Positions 16,685 through 24,910 of a stretch of DNA of 52,668 nt are shown here, piece after piece. The notes under the pieces are model-generated. The model worked only from the letters and a program-made list of their open reading frames with translations, did not search any database and had not been told where the DNA came from. The stretch spans positions 1 through 52,668 of the forward strand of contig CAZFWV010000010.1 of assembly GCA_964522605.1 (NCBI GenBank), in the 5' to 3' direction. The translations under genes and the position numbers were made by a program. Each line of letters opens with the position of its first letter. Within the stretch, counting starts at the first letter, position 1. The DNA comes from CAVZLD01 sp964522605 (GTDB lineage Bacteria > Planctomycetota > Planctomycetia > Pirellulales > Pirellulaceae).

Positions 16685-17745
16685 GCGGAGTCCTTCACGC
16701 CTTCCGTCGAGAATTCGCCGACGGAGGTTGGGTTGTGGATTTGACCGTCTGGCCGAAATTCTAACGGCCCGATCGGAAACGACAAAGTAACGGGGATACC
16801 GGCGCACACGTTCAGCATGGCGGCTGCAAGGTTCTGTGGTGTCATCGCGCGCAACCCGATGTACGAAGTCGTGAGACGCGGATTCACCTCGATCACGAAG
16901 TCGGTTGATCCGTCTTCCCGGGGACCCAGGATCAAATCGATTCCCAAGTAACCTCGCGGGTCCGGCAGACTGGCTAACACCCGCTCCGCCAAATCGCTGG
17001 CTCGCTTCACATACGCTGGTTCGTTGATTCGGGATCCACTCAGGTAGGCGAAGCTTCGGGAATCGAGATGCTGCCAACAGGGTGGCAAGAGCATCTGCTG
17101 CACGGGTCCACAGATTGCGGCGACACTCGCGGGCTTTCCAGTAGCGTATTGTTGCAGGCAGAACTCCTGACAACCGGACAAGATACTCGCTGCCTGCCGG
17201 GAATCCACGTACCGTACTCCCTGCGAGCCCGCTCCGTGGATTGGTTTGAGGACTGCCGGCCAGGTGATCGTTCTAGGAACCTGATCCAGAGTACGACAGC
17301 GGGCCGTTTCTGGGACCGGGATCCCAGCATCGCGCAGCCAATTTGCCGTGGCGCACTTGTCGCTGGCCAGGGCGATCAGTTCGGGTCCGGGACTCAACAG
17401 GACCGCGCCCAGCTCCAGAGCGCGTTGCGCGAGCGTGAGCAAGGAATGACCGAATTCGGGGGCGATGATCAGGGTGTATGCGCAGTTCAAGACCTGACAG
17501 TCGAAAGCTTTAAGCACGTCTTCGGCCGATTTCACGACGGCACATTGGGCCGGAGGTCGTTGTTGGTCGGGAAAGTAATGATCCCAAAGTGCGTGAACCT
17601 GGACGCGCGGGATGCGCGCCAAGTCATGACAAATCGCCTGGATCATTGCACGACCTTCGACCATCAGATGGAACGACAACTCCTCGTCACTTTGCAAGGA
17701 GTAACGTCCGCCACCCGTCAGAAACTCATAGGCGAAAATCCGCAT
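16681..17745 (-). CDS. mfnD: ATP-grasp ligase, MfnD-like
   Basis: A 354-residue ATP-grasp protein. The start (MRIFAYEFLTGGG) matches the FEY/F-TGGG opening of tyramine-glutamate ligases. ATP-grasp marks are WPAVLKPIHGAGSQGVRYV, YLGIDLILG and the metal-binding FVIEVNPRLTTSYIGLR. In methanogens MfnD couples tyramine to glutamate for methanofuran; bacterial relatives occur with H4MPT-linked C1 genes. It starts 13 bp after the polytopic membrane protein gene and overlaps mfnF by 4 bp. It should be cytoplasmic. Other ATP-grasp amide ligases are the main alternative, but the linked mfnF-like gene argues for this role. Confidence 0.82.
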   Translation of the reverse strand: MRIFAYEFLTGGGRYSLQSDEELSFHLMVEGRAMIQAICHDLARIPRVQVHALWDHYFPDQQRPPAQCAVVKSAEDVLKAFDCQVLNCAYTLIIAPEFGHSLLTLAQRALELGAVLLSPGPELIALASDKCATANWLRDAGIPVPETARCRTLDQVPRTITWPAVLKPIHGAGSQGVRYVDSRQAASILSGCQEFCLQQYATGKPASVAAICGPVQQMLLPPCWQHLDSRSFAYLSGSRINEPAYVKRASDLAERVLASLPDPRGYLGIDLILGPREDGSTDFVIEVNPRLTTSYIGLRAMTPQNLAAAMLNVCAGIPVTLSFPIGPLEFRPDGQIHNPTSVGEFSTEGVKDSA

Positions 17746-17758
17746 TCGTCAAACGACC

Positions 17759-19861
17759 TCAACGATGTCCTGCTTCGCGCAACAACGGCTGACGCTTCCA
17801 AGTCGCATTCGGACCGAAGCGAAAGTCCAGTCCCCGGACACCACTCGGCGCATCGCCGTAGATTCGCCGCGTCGACCACGTTTCCGCGGCGGGGACTGCG
17901 ATCAGACAGAGCACCGCCAAACCGGCAGCCAGGATCAGGCCACGGCCCCAGGCAGGAGACTCCCTGATCGAGATCGGATCCACACGGCGCGGTACCACCA
18001 GAATCAGGAAACTGACCAGGATCGCATGGAACAGAATCACGCCCTCGGTCAGCAGTCTTCCCTCGCGGAATCCGGGCAGTGCGCGCATGAGATTGCCGAG
18101 CACGAAGATCCAGAGTAGCAAGAGATAGAGTAATTGGCTTCGCGCCTGCCAGGTACCACTCAACAGCGCGACGGGTCGGCGAAAATGCCAGAGTATGGTG
18201 GCCAGATAAGCAATCGTCCCCACAGCAAAGAAAAGCCGAAACCAATTCATGGTCGAAAGACTGAGGTCGATCCAAGGCGCCTGCATGACGGCTGGGACGG
18301 CTACCACGCCCGCCTGGTCCGTTGTCCACGCGGCCACGTTCTTCATGAGGTTCGCGTAGGCCAACCCGGGAACCAGTAGCACAAGCGATAGCAGCAGGGT
18401 GCGACGATCCACAGGTAGCGGTTCCCGTAGAGGCAAACGCGTAACGAGTACGGATAAGGCCAACGCGACGCCCAGACCGTTGATGAATCCGTAAGCTTGC
18501 TCGAGAAAACTGTGCCAGTTCTGTTGCTGCCAATGGGTCCATTCCCCCGGTGACTCCAAGTTGGCTGCAAAATCGGGCAGCGGCATGCGATCGACATCCG
18601 TCCATGACGTTGGCTCCCAGGTGGTTTGTTGCCATGTCTGCCAGTCGGTGGCCGCCGCCTGCAAATTGCGATTCCCCTGGGAAACGAGCATCAACTCCAG
18701 CCAGGCCGCCCCGGAAAAGCCGATTCCGCCGACCGTTCCGCACAGGAGGGCCACGACGATCAACGACCGGTGGCGGTGCCGTCCGAAGTAGATCAGCGCC
18801 CCAACCAGAGCACCGAGCACACCGGCCCAGTTGTCTCCGCGAGGCGGTGTCATGCGCAGCCCGCCGTATGGCGCAAGAAACAGGCTGCCGAGAACGGGCA
18901 GCAACAAGAAGGCGACCCACCATCCGATTGCCATCGCGACCAACAGTCCGCTCCCCTGGGCGAACCGTCCGAACCGCACGAAGTAGATTGCCGCGCCGAC
19001 CAGGGCTCCTCCCCAAAGGGCAAGAACCTCGCCGCGATAAAGCAGGCCCTCGCGCTGTCCCAACTGGAGTAGGATCCCCGGCCAATTCTTGGTCGCCAGC
19101 TGGTCGGCGGGGAACCGGTCGCCGTACATCCCCTGCGGTTGCACGAGGAGCCGCGGGACCCAATCATTGCCCAGCGTGCGGTCGAGCAAGAAGAATGCTA
19201 GATAGCAGATCAGGCCTCCCGCAGCAGCGTAAGCCAAGAGCAGGCCAAACCGTTCGAAGCGCCGCTGCAGCAGGTCGTAGATCAGCAGCGCGATCAGCAT
19301 GAGCGCTACCGGAATCCAGTCGCTATCGAACCAATAGAGTGGCGATTCGTGACGCTGTCCAGCGTCGATCGGAATCTCGCCGGAAAGCGCGGACTGCAGC
19401 AATCGAAGGAGCGGAGTCCGAAATAGGTACCAGATGGCCCAGACCGCGATGACGATCACCAAGGGGCGGAAAACTGACCGGAGCTGTTTGTCCGAGTAGA
19501 CCGCCGGAATTGCGGTTCCGGCACCGCCCAGAGCAGCCCAGAGAAAGCCGATGACGAATAGGCCGCCAAAACCAAACCATTGACTCGGCGCGTGACCCGA
19601 ATGCGCGTATCCGATGACCTGCATGTAACTGATTGAGCCGCCCAGGGCCCAACCGAGCATGCCAAAGAGCCCAAAATAGACGACCTTGCGGCGCCAGTCC
19701 TCACGACCCGAGAGCAGGCAAGCCGCGATGGCCGCCAAAGCACCTGGGAACATGGCTCCCGTCTCGTGGCCATAGTTCCCACGAATTCCCCAGCCGATGG
19801 AAAGTGAAAGGGCGACGGTGAGCAAAGATGCGGGCCGCAGAAGAGGGTTATTCAACGTCAT
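17759..19861 (-). CDS. Large polytopic membrane protein, unknown function
   Basis: This protein of about 700 residues has more than ten hydrophobic helices, for example SLLTVALSLSIGWGIRG, LFVIGFLWAALGGAGTAIPAV, VALMLIALLIYDLL, LALWGGALVGAAIYFV, LLYLLLLWIFVLGNLM and ILVSFLILVVPRRV. An extracytoplasmic Trp/Gln-rich loop (ATDWQTWQQTTWEP) lies in the second half. I do not recognise a family or catalytic motif. ATG 19861 is preferred because the upstream extension is not membrane-like. It is the first gene of the mfnD-mfnF-mfnE unit, separated from mfnD by 13 bp. Whether it takes part in C1 cofactor metabolism is unknown. Confidence 0.7.
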   Translation of the reverse strand: MTLNNPLLRPASLLTVALSLSIGWGIRGNYGHETGAMFPGALAAIAACLLSGREDWRRKVVYFGLFGMLGWALGGSISYMQVIGYAHSGHAPSQWFGFGGLFVIGFLWAALGGAGTAIPAVYSDKQLRSVFRPLVIVIAVWAIWYLFRTPLLRLLQSALSGEIPIDAGQRHESPLYWFDSDWIPVALMLIALLIYDLLQRRFERFGLLLAYAAAGGLICYLAFFLLDRTLGNDWVPRLLVQPQGMYGDRFPADQLATKNWPGILLQLGQREGLLYRGEVLALWGGALVGAAIYFVRFGRFAQGSGLLVAMAIGWWVAFLLLPVLGSLFLAPYGGLRMTPPRGDNWAGVLGALVGALIYFGRHRHRSLIVVALLCGTVGGIGFSGAAWLELMLVSQGNRNLQAAATDWQTWQQTTWEPTSWTDVDRMPLPDFAANLESPGEWTHWQQQNWHSFLEQAYGFINGLGVALALSVLVTRLPLREPLPVDRRTLLLSLVLLVPGLAYANLMKNVAAWTTDQAGVVAVPAVMQAPWIDLSLSTMNWFRLFFAVGTIAYLATILWHFRRPVALLSGTWQARSQLLYLLLLWIFVLGNLMRALPGFREGRLLTEGVILFHAILVSFLILVVPRRVDPISIRESPAWGRGLILAAGLAVLCLIAVPAAETWSTRRIYGDAPSGVRGLDFRFGPNATWKRQPLLREAGHR

Positions 19862-20129
19862 CGGAGAATTTGCCCCGTCAGCCAGAGAGGGTATGCGACC
19901 GCCGCTGCGCGAACTCGTGCCCGCCGGGCTGATCGCCAGAAATTGCGGGAAGCTTGGCGGCAGCGAAGCCAAGATTGTCCCAAGATTCCCGTTTTCAGGG
20001 AACCTCAGTCGGTTCTCCAAGGACGGGGCGGGTGCACGTCAGCTTCTGCCGACTTGCGCCACGGTCGGAAAAGGCAACGGGAGAATCGTGGGGGTTGAAG
20101 TCCCTGTTGGACGGCCCGGGGCGGGGGAA

Positions 20130-20344
20130 CCGGAGAGTGACGAAGAAGGGTTTTGATTGTTGAGGTCAGTGGCAAGGGCAAGAGGAGCCGGAGAGTGACG
20201 AACAAGGAGCTCCGATTGTTGAGGGGAAGACAGATTTTGGATTGGCGAGTGGAGAACGGCGAGGAACGGGCTATTTCGGCGGATCTTCCCGTTCCCTTGG
20301 CCTCTGTCCCTCAACAATCGGCGCTCCTTTCGTTCTTTCGCTCC
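20130..20344. repeat. Direct and inverted repeat near esterase 3' end
   Basis: Two direct copies of a 36-37 bp unit (20130-20165 and 20188-20224) share CCGGAGAGTGACGAA and GATTGTTGAGG. A third, inverted copy (20309-20344, CCTCAACAATCGG onward) lies inside the 3' end of the esterase gene. The second and third copies can pair as a hairpin downstream of the esterase coding core. The remaining 19862-20270 sequence shows no gene. Confidence 0.75.
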
Positions 20345-21803
20345 TTCGATCGATGCGACGAAAGCGTGACCACCAGACGCAGCCGACGGCGGCGAGGAGC
20401 GGCAAGCACAGGCCCGGCTCCGGAACTTGTTGTGCGGTCAGTCGCAAGCTAAAGCTCAGATCGCGATCCGTTGCCGAACGCTGATGGACTTCGACTGCGA
20501 TGACGTTCGTGCCTTCGCGCAAGAGACCTTCACCCAGCGGAATCGCTGCGTGCAGGTTTTCAACGCTGACGCGCGCGTACGTTTGAAATGTTGCATCTTC
20601 CGGCAGGCCGGCGTCGCGAAAAACCTCAATTCCGTTGACATACACGGCGGCCGCATCATCACGCAACAGCTCGATCGCTGGACTTTCAAGCCAGGAAAGA
20701 TCAGGGATTGAAAAACTCTGGCGGAAGAAAACGGTTGCGAAGTTGTCGCTGCGGCAAGTTGGCGCGGATGGGCCACAGTGGACGACGGTTGTTTCATCGC
20801 CGTCCCCGTAGCCGAACTGCCCTTGCCCTGGCAGCCACTGTTGCTCGTCAAACTCCAGGGTCATCCATGTTGGTCCCGGGTCCGTGCCATCGTCCAGGTA
20901 ATGCCAAACAGAATCCGCCGAGATCAGGGAGACGGTCGGCTGTGCTGGAAGCTGCTGAGCAAAGAGCCACGGATACAATCCATGCTGGTCCGTCTGCCAA
21001 TCGGAATAGATAGGGGCCCAGATTCCGTGCGGTCCTCCCCATATCTCCGTGTACAACGAACCGCCACCGACCGCGTCCACGGCGTAGAACATGTTCCGAG
21101 ATTCACTAACGGGGATCACCGAATCCGAAGTGCCGTGGAAAATCCACTGCGGAATGTCTCGAATTCTCTCCGCCGTAGAAGTCGAACTGCTTCCCCAGCC
21201 AGATAATGGCACGGCAGCGGCAAAACGGTCGGGTAACTGGGAGATGTAATTGAACGAACCGTTTCCGCCTAGCGATAGTCCGGTCACGTAAATGCGCGAG
21301 GGGTCAATTGGATAATCGGCGATCAAGGAATCGATGATCTCCAGCGTCAGATCATATGAATAATTCGGCTGCCAGTAGGTATTGCCGGCGGGCAACTGGG
21401 GCGCGACGAGAAAACTGGCATACTCCTCCGTCTGCGTTGCAGCCCGTAATCCGTCGATGTGGACCTGCATCTGGATTCGATTATCCGTTCCACGCTCCCC
21501 TGCCCCGTGCAAAAACACGATCAGGGGAAACTCCCGGCCGGCTTGATCGACATTGGGAGGCGCCAGCAAACGGTAGGGCATACTTGCTCCGTTGTCTGTT
21601 CGAAAGACAAACGGCTCTCCCATATTCGGCTGGGCAAACGCTGCCGCCGCCAGCCCAAAAACCAAGAAGAGAGCTGCTGCTCGCTGTATTGACGGCAGCG
21701 CTGCCAATGATGCCAAACGACCAGCGGGAGTCCGGCATTCGCCCGTTTCGCGTCGCTTCTCGAAGACCTGTGACGGCGCCGCGGTGAATAGATCTCGGAT
21801 CAT
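20271..21803 (-). CDS. PEP-CTERM alpha/beta-hydrolase (esterase)
   Basis: A 510-residue secreted hydrolase. A signal helix (AAALFLVFGLAAAAFAQ) is followed by an alpha/beta-hydrolase domain with oxyanion region FLHGAGERG, nucleophile Ser177 in GLSLGG, and probable Asp227 (GTSDSVIP) and His259 (GGPHG). This resembles PHB-depolymerase/LpqC-like enzymes. A second beta-rich module ends TNVIAVEVHQRSATDRDLSF. The C-terminus carries PEP-CTERM (VPEPGLCLPLLAAVGCVWWSRFRR), so exosortase sorting is expected. The last 27 residues after RFRR come from the inverted repeat unit and are unusual for this signal. GGGGG precedes the ATG. Confidence 0.85.
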   Translation of the reverse strand: MIRDLFTAAPSQVFEKRRETGECRTPAGRLASLAALPSIQRAAALFLVFGLAAAAFAQPNMGEPFVFRTDNGASMPYRLLAPPNVDQAGREFPLIVFLHGAGERGTDNRIQMQVHIDGLRAATQTEEYASFLVAPQLPAGNTYWQPNYSYDLTLEIIDSLIADYPIDPSRIYVTGLSLGGNGSFNYISQLPDRFAAAVPLSGWGSSSTSTAERIRDIPQWIFHGTSDSVIPVSESRNMFYAVDAVGGGSLYTEIWGGPHGIWAPIYSDWQTDQHGLYPWLFAQQLPAQPTVSLISADSVWHYLDDGTDPGPTWMTLEFDEQQWLPGQGQFGYGDGDETTVVHCGPSAPTCRSDNFATVFFRQSFSIPDLSWLESPAIELLRDDAAAVYVNGIEVFRDAGLPEDATFQTYARVSVENLHAAIPLGEGLLREGTNVIAVEVHQRSATDRDLSFSLRLTAQQVPEPGLCLPLLAAVGCVWWSRFRRIDRRSERTKGAPIVEGQRPREREDPPK

Positions 21804-22013
21804 GGATCGCCCCCTTTGGATGCGTGCCCGATGTTGTTTCTCTGGTCGTCAATTGGCACGACGACGCGTTGAGGATGCCGTCGCTGCGCGCTGATCCATC
21901 CCGGCGAACCCGACAAACGCCTCCATGTCAACGCACGTCAATTGCCACGCCATTACGCGCGAGCAACACGCCCGATGACACGTAACATAGACTCTCGATC
22001 GCGCGAAATCTAC

Positions 22014-22033
22014 GAAAACTCGGTCGAGTTTTC
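22014..22033. promoter_or_regulatory. 20-bp dyad, possible operator
   Basis: GAAAACTCG and CGAGTTTTC form a perfect inverted repeat around 2 bp, midway in the 391-bp divergent region between the esterase (minus) and the sigma-like gene (plus). It could be an operator for either gene or a small hairpin. Nothing else is seen in 21804-22194. Confidence 0.35.
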
Positions 22034-22194
22034 CGCTGCCGGCCGCCGCGCAACCCAACCACATCCGCGCGTCCGCGTGTTGCCGGTCTCTTCTGGCAGG
22101 CGTCGGGAAAGATGGCGAAAAAGCGCGAAAAAATGCCACTCCTGACCGCTCGGAAACCGGGGTGTCGATTATCGATGTGGAGGGACGTGGGGCG

Positions 22195-22596
22195 ATGTCA
22201 GAGTCGCAAAATGGGCAATTTCAGCAGCTAGGGCAAAAGAGTCCTGGCTTTGCGGGAGACGATTTCGATCCAACGGAATCCGTCGGAGTGGGTCCCTGCG
22301 CATTCGGAGATAATCGGGGCCCCGACCCCGAAATTGCACTCATCTCTCCGTGCGACAAGCAGCCCTTGCGCATCGATGCCCAGACGATCGAAACGGCCCT
22401 CGAACGTCTTTCGACCCGCGATCGGTTGATGATTCGGCTTCGGCATTTTGACGAGTTGTCCTTCGAGCGAATTGCCCAAGGGCTTGGACTTTCGACGAAA
22501 GCCGCGCAGATCCGTTGGGCACGAGCCGTCCAGAATCTATCTCAAGAACTGCAGGTCGATGAATTGATGTACGCCGCGAGATCCGACCTTGATTGA
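22195..22596 (+). CDS. Sigma-70 region-4-only protein
   Basis: This protein of about 133 residues has a polar N-terminal half and a C-terminal sigma region-4-like HTH (IETALERLSTRDRLMIRLRHFDELSFERIAQGLGLSTKAAQIRWARAV). No region 2 for -10 recognition is present, so it cannot be a complete ECF sigma factor. It may be a degenerate sigma factor or a DNA-binding protein. ATG 22195 is preferred over 22162 because AGGGACG lies upstream. It overlaps the next frame, whose product resembles a planctomycete kinase N-terminus; sigma/kinase gene pairs are common in the phylum. Confidence 0.72.
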   Translation: MSESQNGQFQQLGQKSPGFAGDDFDPTESVGVGPCAFGDNRGPDPEIALISPCDKQPLRIDAQTIETALERLSTRDRLMIRLRHFDELSFERIAQGLGLSTKAAQIRWARAVQNLSQELQVDELMYAARSDLD

Positions 22597-22876
22597 CTCA
22601 GACCCCGATCGGAAGCGAATCGACGAAAACCGCAGCCAATCAGGGTCGCGAGCCCAACCTGGATCGCGCACGCCCCGGGGTTCGTGCGATGGCGAATTCG
22701 CCCGAAAGCTCGCCGAATTCGACGAAGACTTGGCCCAGGGCCGGATCGATCCGCACGATCACGCGGGAGACCAATCGGCCGTCGTTGCCGACTCATCATC
22801 GCGTCCGGAACTGCAAGAGGCCAAACAGTGCCTGCGGTTACTCGAATTGGTATGGCCTCGGGCTCCACGGGAGTAG
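22589..22876 (+). pseudogene. Probable remnant of Ser/Thr kinase N-terminus
   Basis: A 95-codon frame, possibly starting TTG and overlapping the sigma-like gene by 8 bp. It has EFARKLAEFDEDLAQG and RPELQEAKQCLRLLELVWPR. I recall this pattern from the region before the kinase domain in planctomycete Ser/Thr kinases encoded next to sigma factors. The frame stops straight after it, with no kinase motifs, and the next gene lies on the other strand. It is either a truncated kinase gene or a free-standing small protein. The recognition is from memory and moderate only. Confidence 0.45.
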
Positions 22877-22929
22877 ATCTGCAGGCCAATAGGAAAGAGT
22901 GGTGACCGCGCCGCGCCGGTTCGAGATGA

Positions 22930-23247
22930 TCAGAAGATCCCCAGTTGATCCCGCGCGTCATCGGTCATCCGGTCGGGGGTCCAGGGAGGATCCATGACGA
23001 TCTTCACTTCGACTTCGCCGACACCTTCGAGTTGGCGAACGACCTGTTTGCTGTTTCCGATCAATTGCGGGCCAGCGGGACAGGCGGGGCTGGTCATGGT
23101 CATTTCGATCAGAACGTTCGTCGTTTCATCTGCGCCGTCCTCCAAATTGACAACGTAGACGAGTCCCAAGTCGATGATGTTGACGAACAGTTCGGGATCG
23201 ATGACTTTTTTGAGTTCTTCGCGAACCTGATCTTCAGTAACGGGCAT
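22930..23247 (-). CDS. SufT/MIP18-family Fe-S assembly factor
   Basis: A 105-residue DUF59 (MIP18) protein. It has VIDPELFVNIIDLGLVYVV, MTMTSPACPAGPQL with the conserved Cys, and VMDPPWTPDRMTDDARDQLG at the end. Members such as SufT help mature Fe-S proteins. It is the last gene of the suf cluster, 12 bp after the Rieske gene, which supports that role. It acts in the cytoplasm. Confidence 0.92.
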   Translation of the reverse strand: MPVTEDQVREELKKVIDPELFVNIIDLGLVYVVNLEDGADETTNVLIEMTMTSPACPAGPQLIGNSKQVVRQLEGVGEVEVKIVMDPPWTPDRMTDDARDQLGIF

Positions 23248-23259
23248 CAGAGTCTCTCT

Positions 23260-23577
23260 TCAGTCGGCGGCAAGACGGACGAGCACGTGATTGCCTTCCA
23301 CTCTTACTTCGTGCGCTACGGTATTTTCGGTGGCCGGCATGGTGAGTGCTTCGCCGGTGCGAATATCGAACTCCGCACCATGACGAGGACAGGCGATACG
23401 GTGATCGACCAAGCACCCTTCTCCGAGAGGTCCACCGTCGTGAGTGCAGACATCGTCGAGGCAGAAAAACTGGCCATTGACTCGAAAGAGAACGACCAGC
23501 CGGTCTTCGACTTCGAACAGTCGCTTTCCCGGGTCAGGTAGATCGTCGACCTCAGCGACTTTGATGAATTCGCTCAT
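23260..23577 (-). CDS. Rieske [2Fe-2S] ferredoxin
   Basis: A 105-residue soluble Rieske protein with both cluster-binding motifs: CTHDGGPLGEG (Cys-X-His) and CPRHGAEFD (Cys-X2-His). It resembles the ferredoxin subunits of non-haem dioxygenases and the small Rieske proteins seen in some suf operons. It lies 9 bp after sufD and 12 bp before the SufT-like gene. It is probably an electron carrier used during cluster assembly, but no reductase partner is visible. Confidence 0.93.
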   Translation of the reverse strand: MSEFIKVAEVDDLPDPGKRLFEVEDRLVVLFRVNGQFFCLDDVCTHDGGPLGEGCLVDHRIACPRHGAEFDIRTGEALTMPATENTVAHEVRVEGNHVLVRLAAD

Positions 23578-23586
23578 CGAATGGAC

Positions 23587-24906
23587 TCATTCATATTCTC
23601 GTACGCGTCGTGCGATCGCTGCTCCGAGTGCCTCGCGCACACTCTCGATCGTGACTCGATCAAAGACTTGCTGAAAGAAGCCGGTGACGATCAATCGTAC
23701 TGCCTCACGCCGCGTGTACCCGCGCGTCTGGGCGTAGAAAATCAGTTCATCATCGACTCGCCCGGTCGTTGCACCATGGGTACAACGCACGTCGTCCGCC
23801 TCGATTTCCAATCCAGGAATTGCATCGGCTCGTGACTGATTGGAGAGTAACAGGTTGTCGTTCCGCTGATAGCCATCGGTCTTCTGTGCACCGGGATCGA
23901 CTTTGATCATTCCTCGCCAGACCGTGCGCGACTTGTCTTGTAACGCTGCCTTGTAGAGGAAATCGCTGCGACACTCTGGGGCGACGTGGTGTTGCAGAGT
24001 GTGATACGACAGATGCTGCTTTCCTTCTGTGAACATCACGCCGTTGACCTGGCTTTCGGCGCCCGCACCCTCGAGTGAAACCTGCTGATTCACCTTCGCG
24101 AGCCGACTGCCCAGGGCACCAACGGTCCATTGCAGTGAAGCATCCTGACCGACAATCGCCCGTTGATGAGCAAAGTGCCAGACGTTGAATCCCCAATCCT
24201 GCAGAGTCACGAGTCGTAGCCGCGACCCGCGTTGGAGGATGACTTCGGTTGCGCCGCAATGGAGGCCGGAATCAGCGGGCGTAGGACTTCCTTGTTCGTT
24301 CAGAAATGTCGCTTCGGCGCCGTCTTCCAAAATCACGAGCGTGTGCGCCAAGTCAACTCCGCCGCTCGTTAGCGTGGACTGCGCGTAGAGAGGGTCGTTG
24401 ACGACCACACCCCGCGGGACGAACAGCAAAGTGCCCGACGACCAGCAGGCGGCGTGCAGAGCCGAGAATTTGTCAATCTGCGGTTGTACCACCTGATGCA
24501 AGAAAGGACGCAAGCGATCGCCGTGTTCCTCGATCAGTTCGGCCAAGTTGCCGAACAGAACGCCCTGTTTGGCCCACTTCGGATCGAGTTCTGCCTTGGA
24601 ACAATGCCCGTTGCAGGCAATTGTCTGACCCGCCAGTTCGACGCCCTCCCGGAGCAGGGCACGAGCCGGTTCGGCAGTCGACGGGACTTCGGAGGGAAGT
24701 CGGAAATCATCCAGCCGGAAGAGGCGGATGTCGGTTCGCATCCATTCTTCTTCCCGCCGCGTCGGAAGATCGCGGCGGACGAACTCGGCCCACGCCTCGC
24801 GGCGCAATTCGCGCAGCCAGTCTGGTTCGTTGGACCGAGTCTCGAGAAACTGTGCGAACGATTCCGCGGAGAAACCAGCGGACGTAGCTGTCGAAGTTGG
24901 AGTCAT
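23587..24906 (-). CDS. sufD: SufD, Fe-S scaffold subunit
   Basis: A 439-residue SufBD-family protein. It shows LFVPRGVVVNDPLYAQ, LVILEDGAEATFLNE, LQHHVAPECRSDFLYKAAL, RGMIKVDPGAQKTDGYQRNDNLLLS and EADDVRCTHGATTGRVDDELIFYAQTRG. The C-terminal His in CTHGAT is the SufD hallmark that pairs with SufB for cluster formation. It is shorter and more divergent at the N-terminus than SufB. It starts 4 bp after sufB. It forms the cytosolic SufBC2D scaffold with the neighbouring proteins. Confidence 0.95.
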   Translation of the reverse strand: MTPTSTATSAGFSAESFAQFLETRSNEPDWLRELRREAWAEFVRRDLPTRREEEWMRTDIRLFRLDDFRLPSEVPSTAEPARALLREGVELAGQTIACNGHCSKAELDPKWAKQGVLFGNLAELIEEHGDRLRPFLHQVVQPQIDKFSALHAACWSSGTLLFVPRGVVVNDPLYAQSTLTSGGVDLAHTLVILEDGAEATFLNEQGSPTPADSGLHCGATEVILQRGSRLRLVTLQDWGFNVWHFAHQRAIVGQDASLQWTVGALGSRLAKVNQQVSLEGAGAESQVNGVMFTEGKQHLSYHTLQHHVAPECRSDFLYKAALQDKSRTVWRGMIKVDPGAQKTDGYQRNDNLLLSNQSRADAIPGLEIEADDVRCTHGATTGRVDDELIFYAQTRGYTRREAVRLIVTGFFQQVFDRVTIESVREALGAAIARRVREYE

Positions 24907-24910
24907 TTTA

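Noticed and set aside
18550..19302. 250-codon plus-strand frame inside the polytopic membrane protein gene
   Set aside because: It is Arg/Ser/Pro-rich, as antisense of a GC-rich membrane-protein gene usually is; the minus-strand frame has clear helices.
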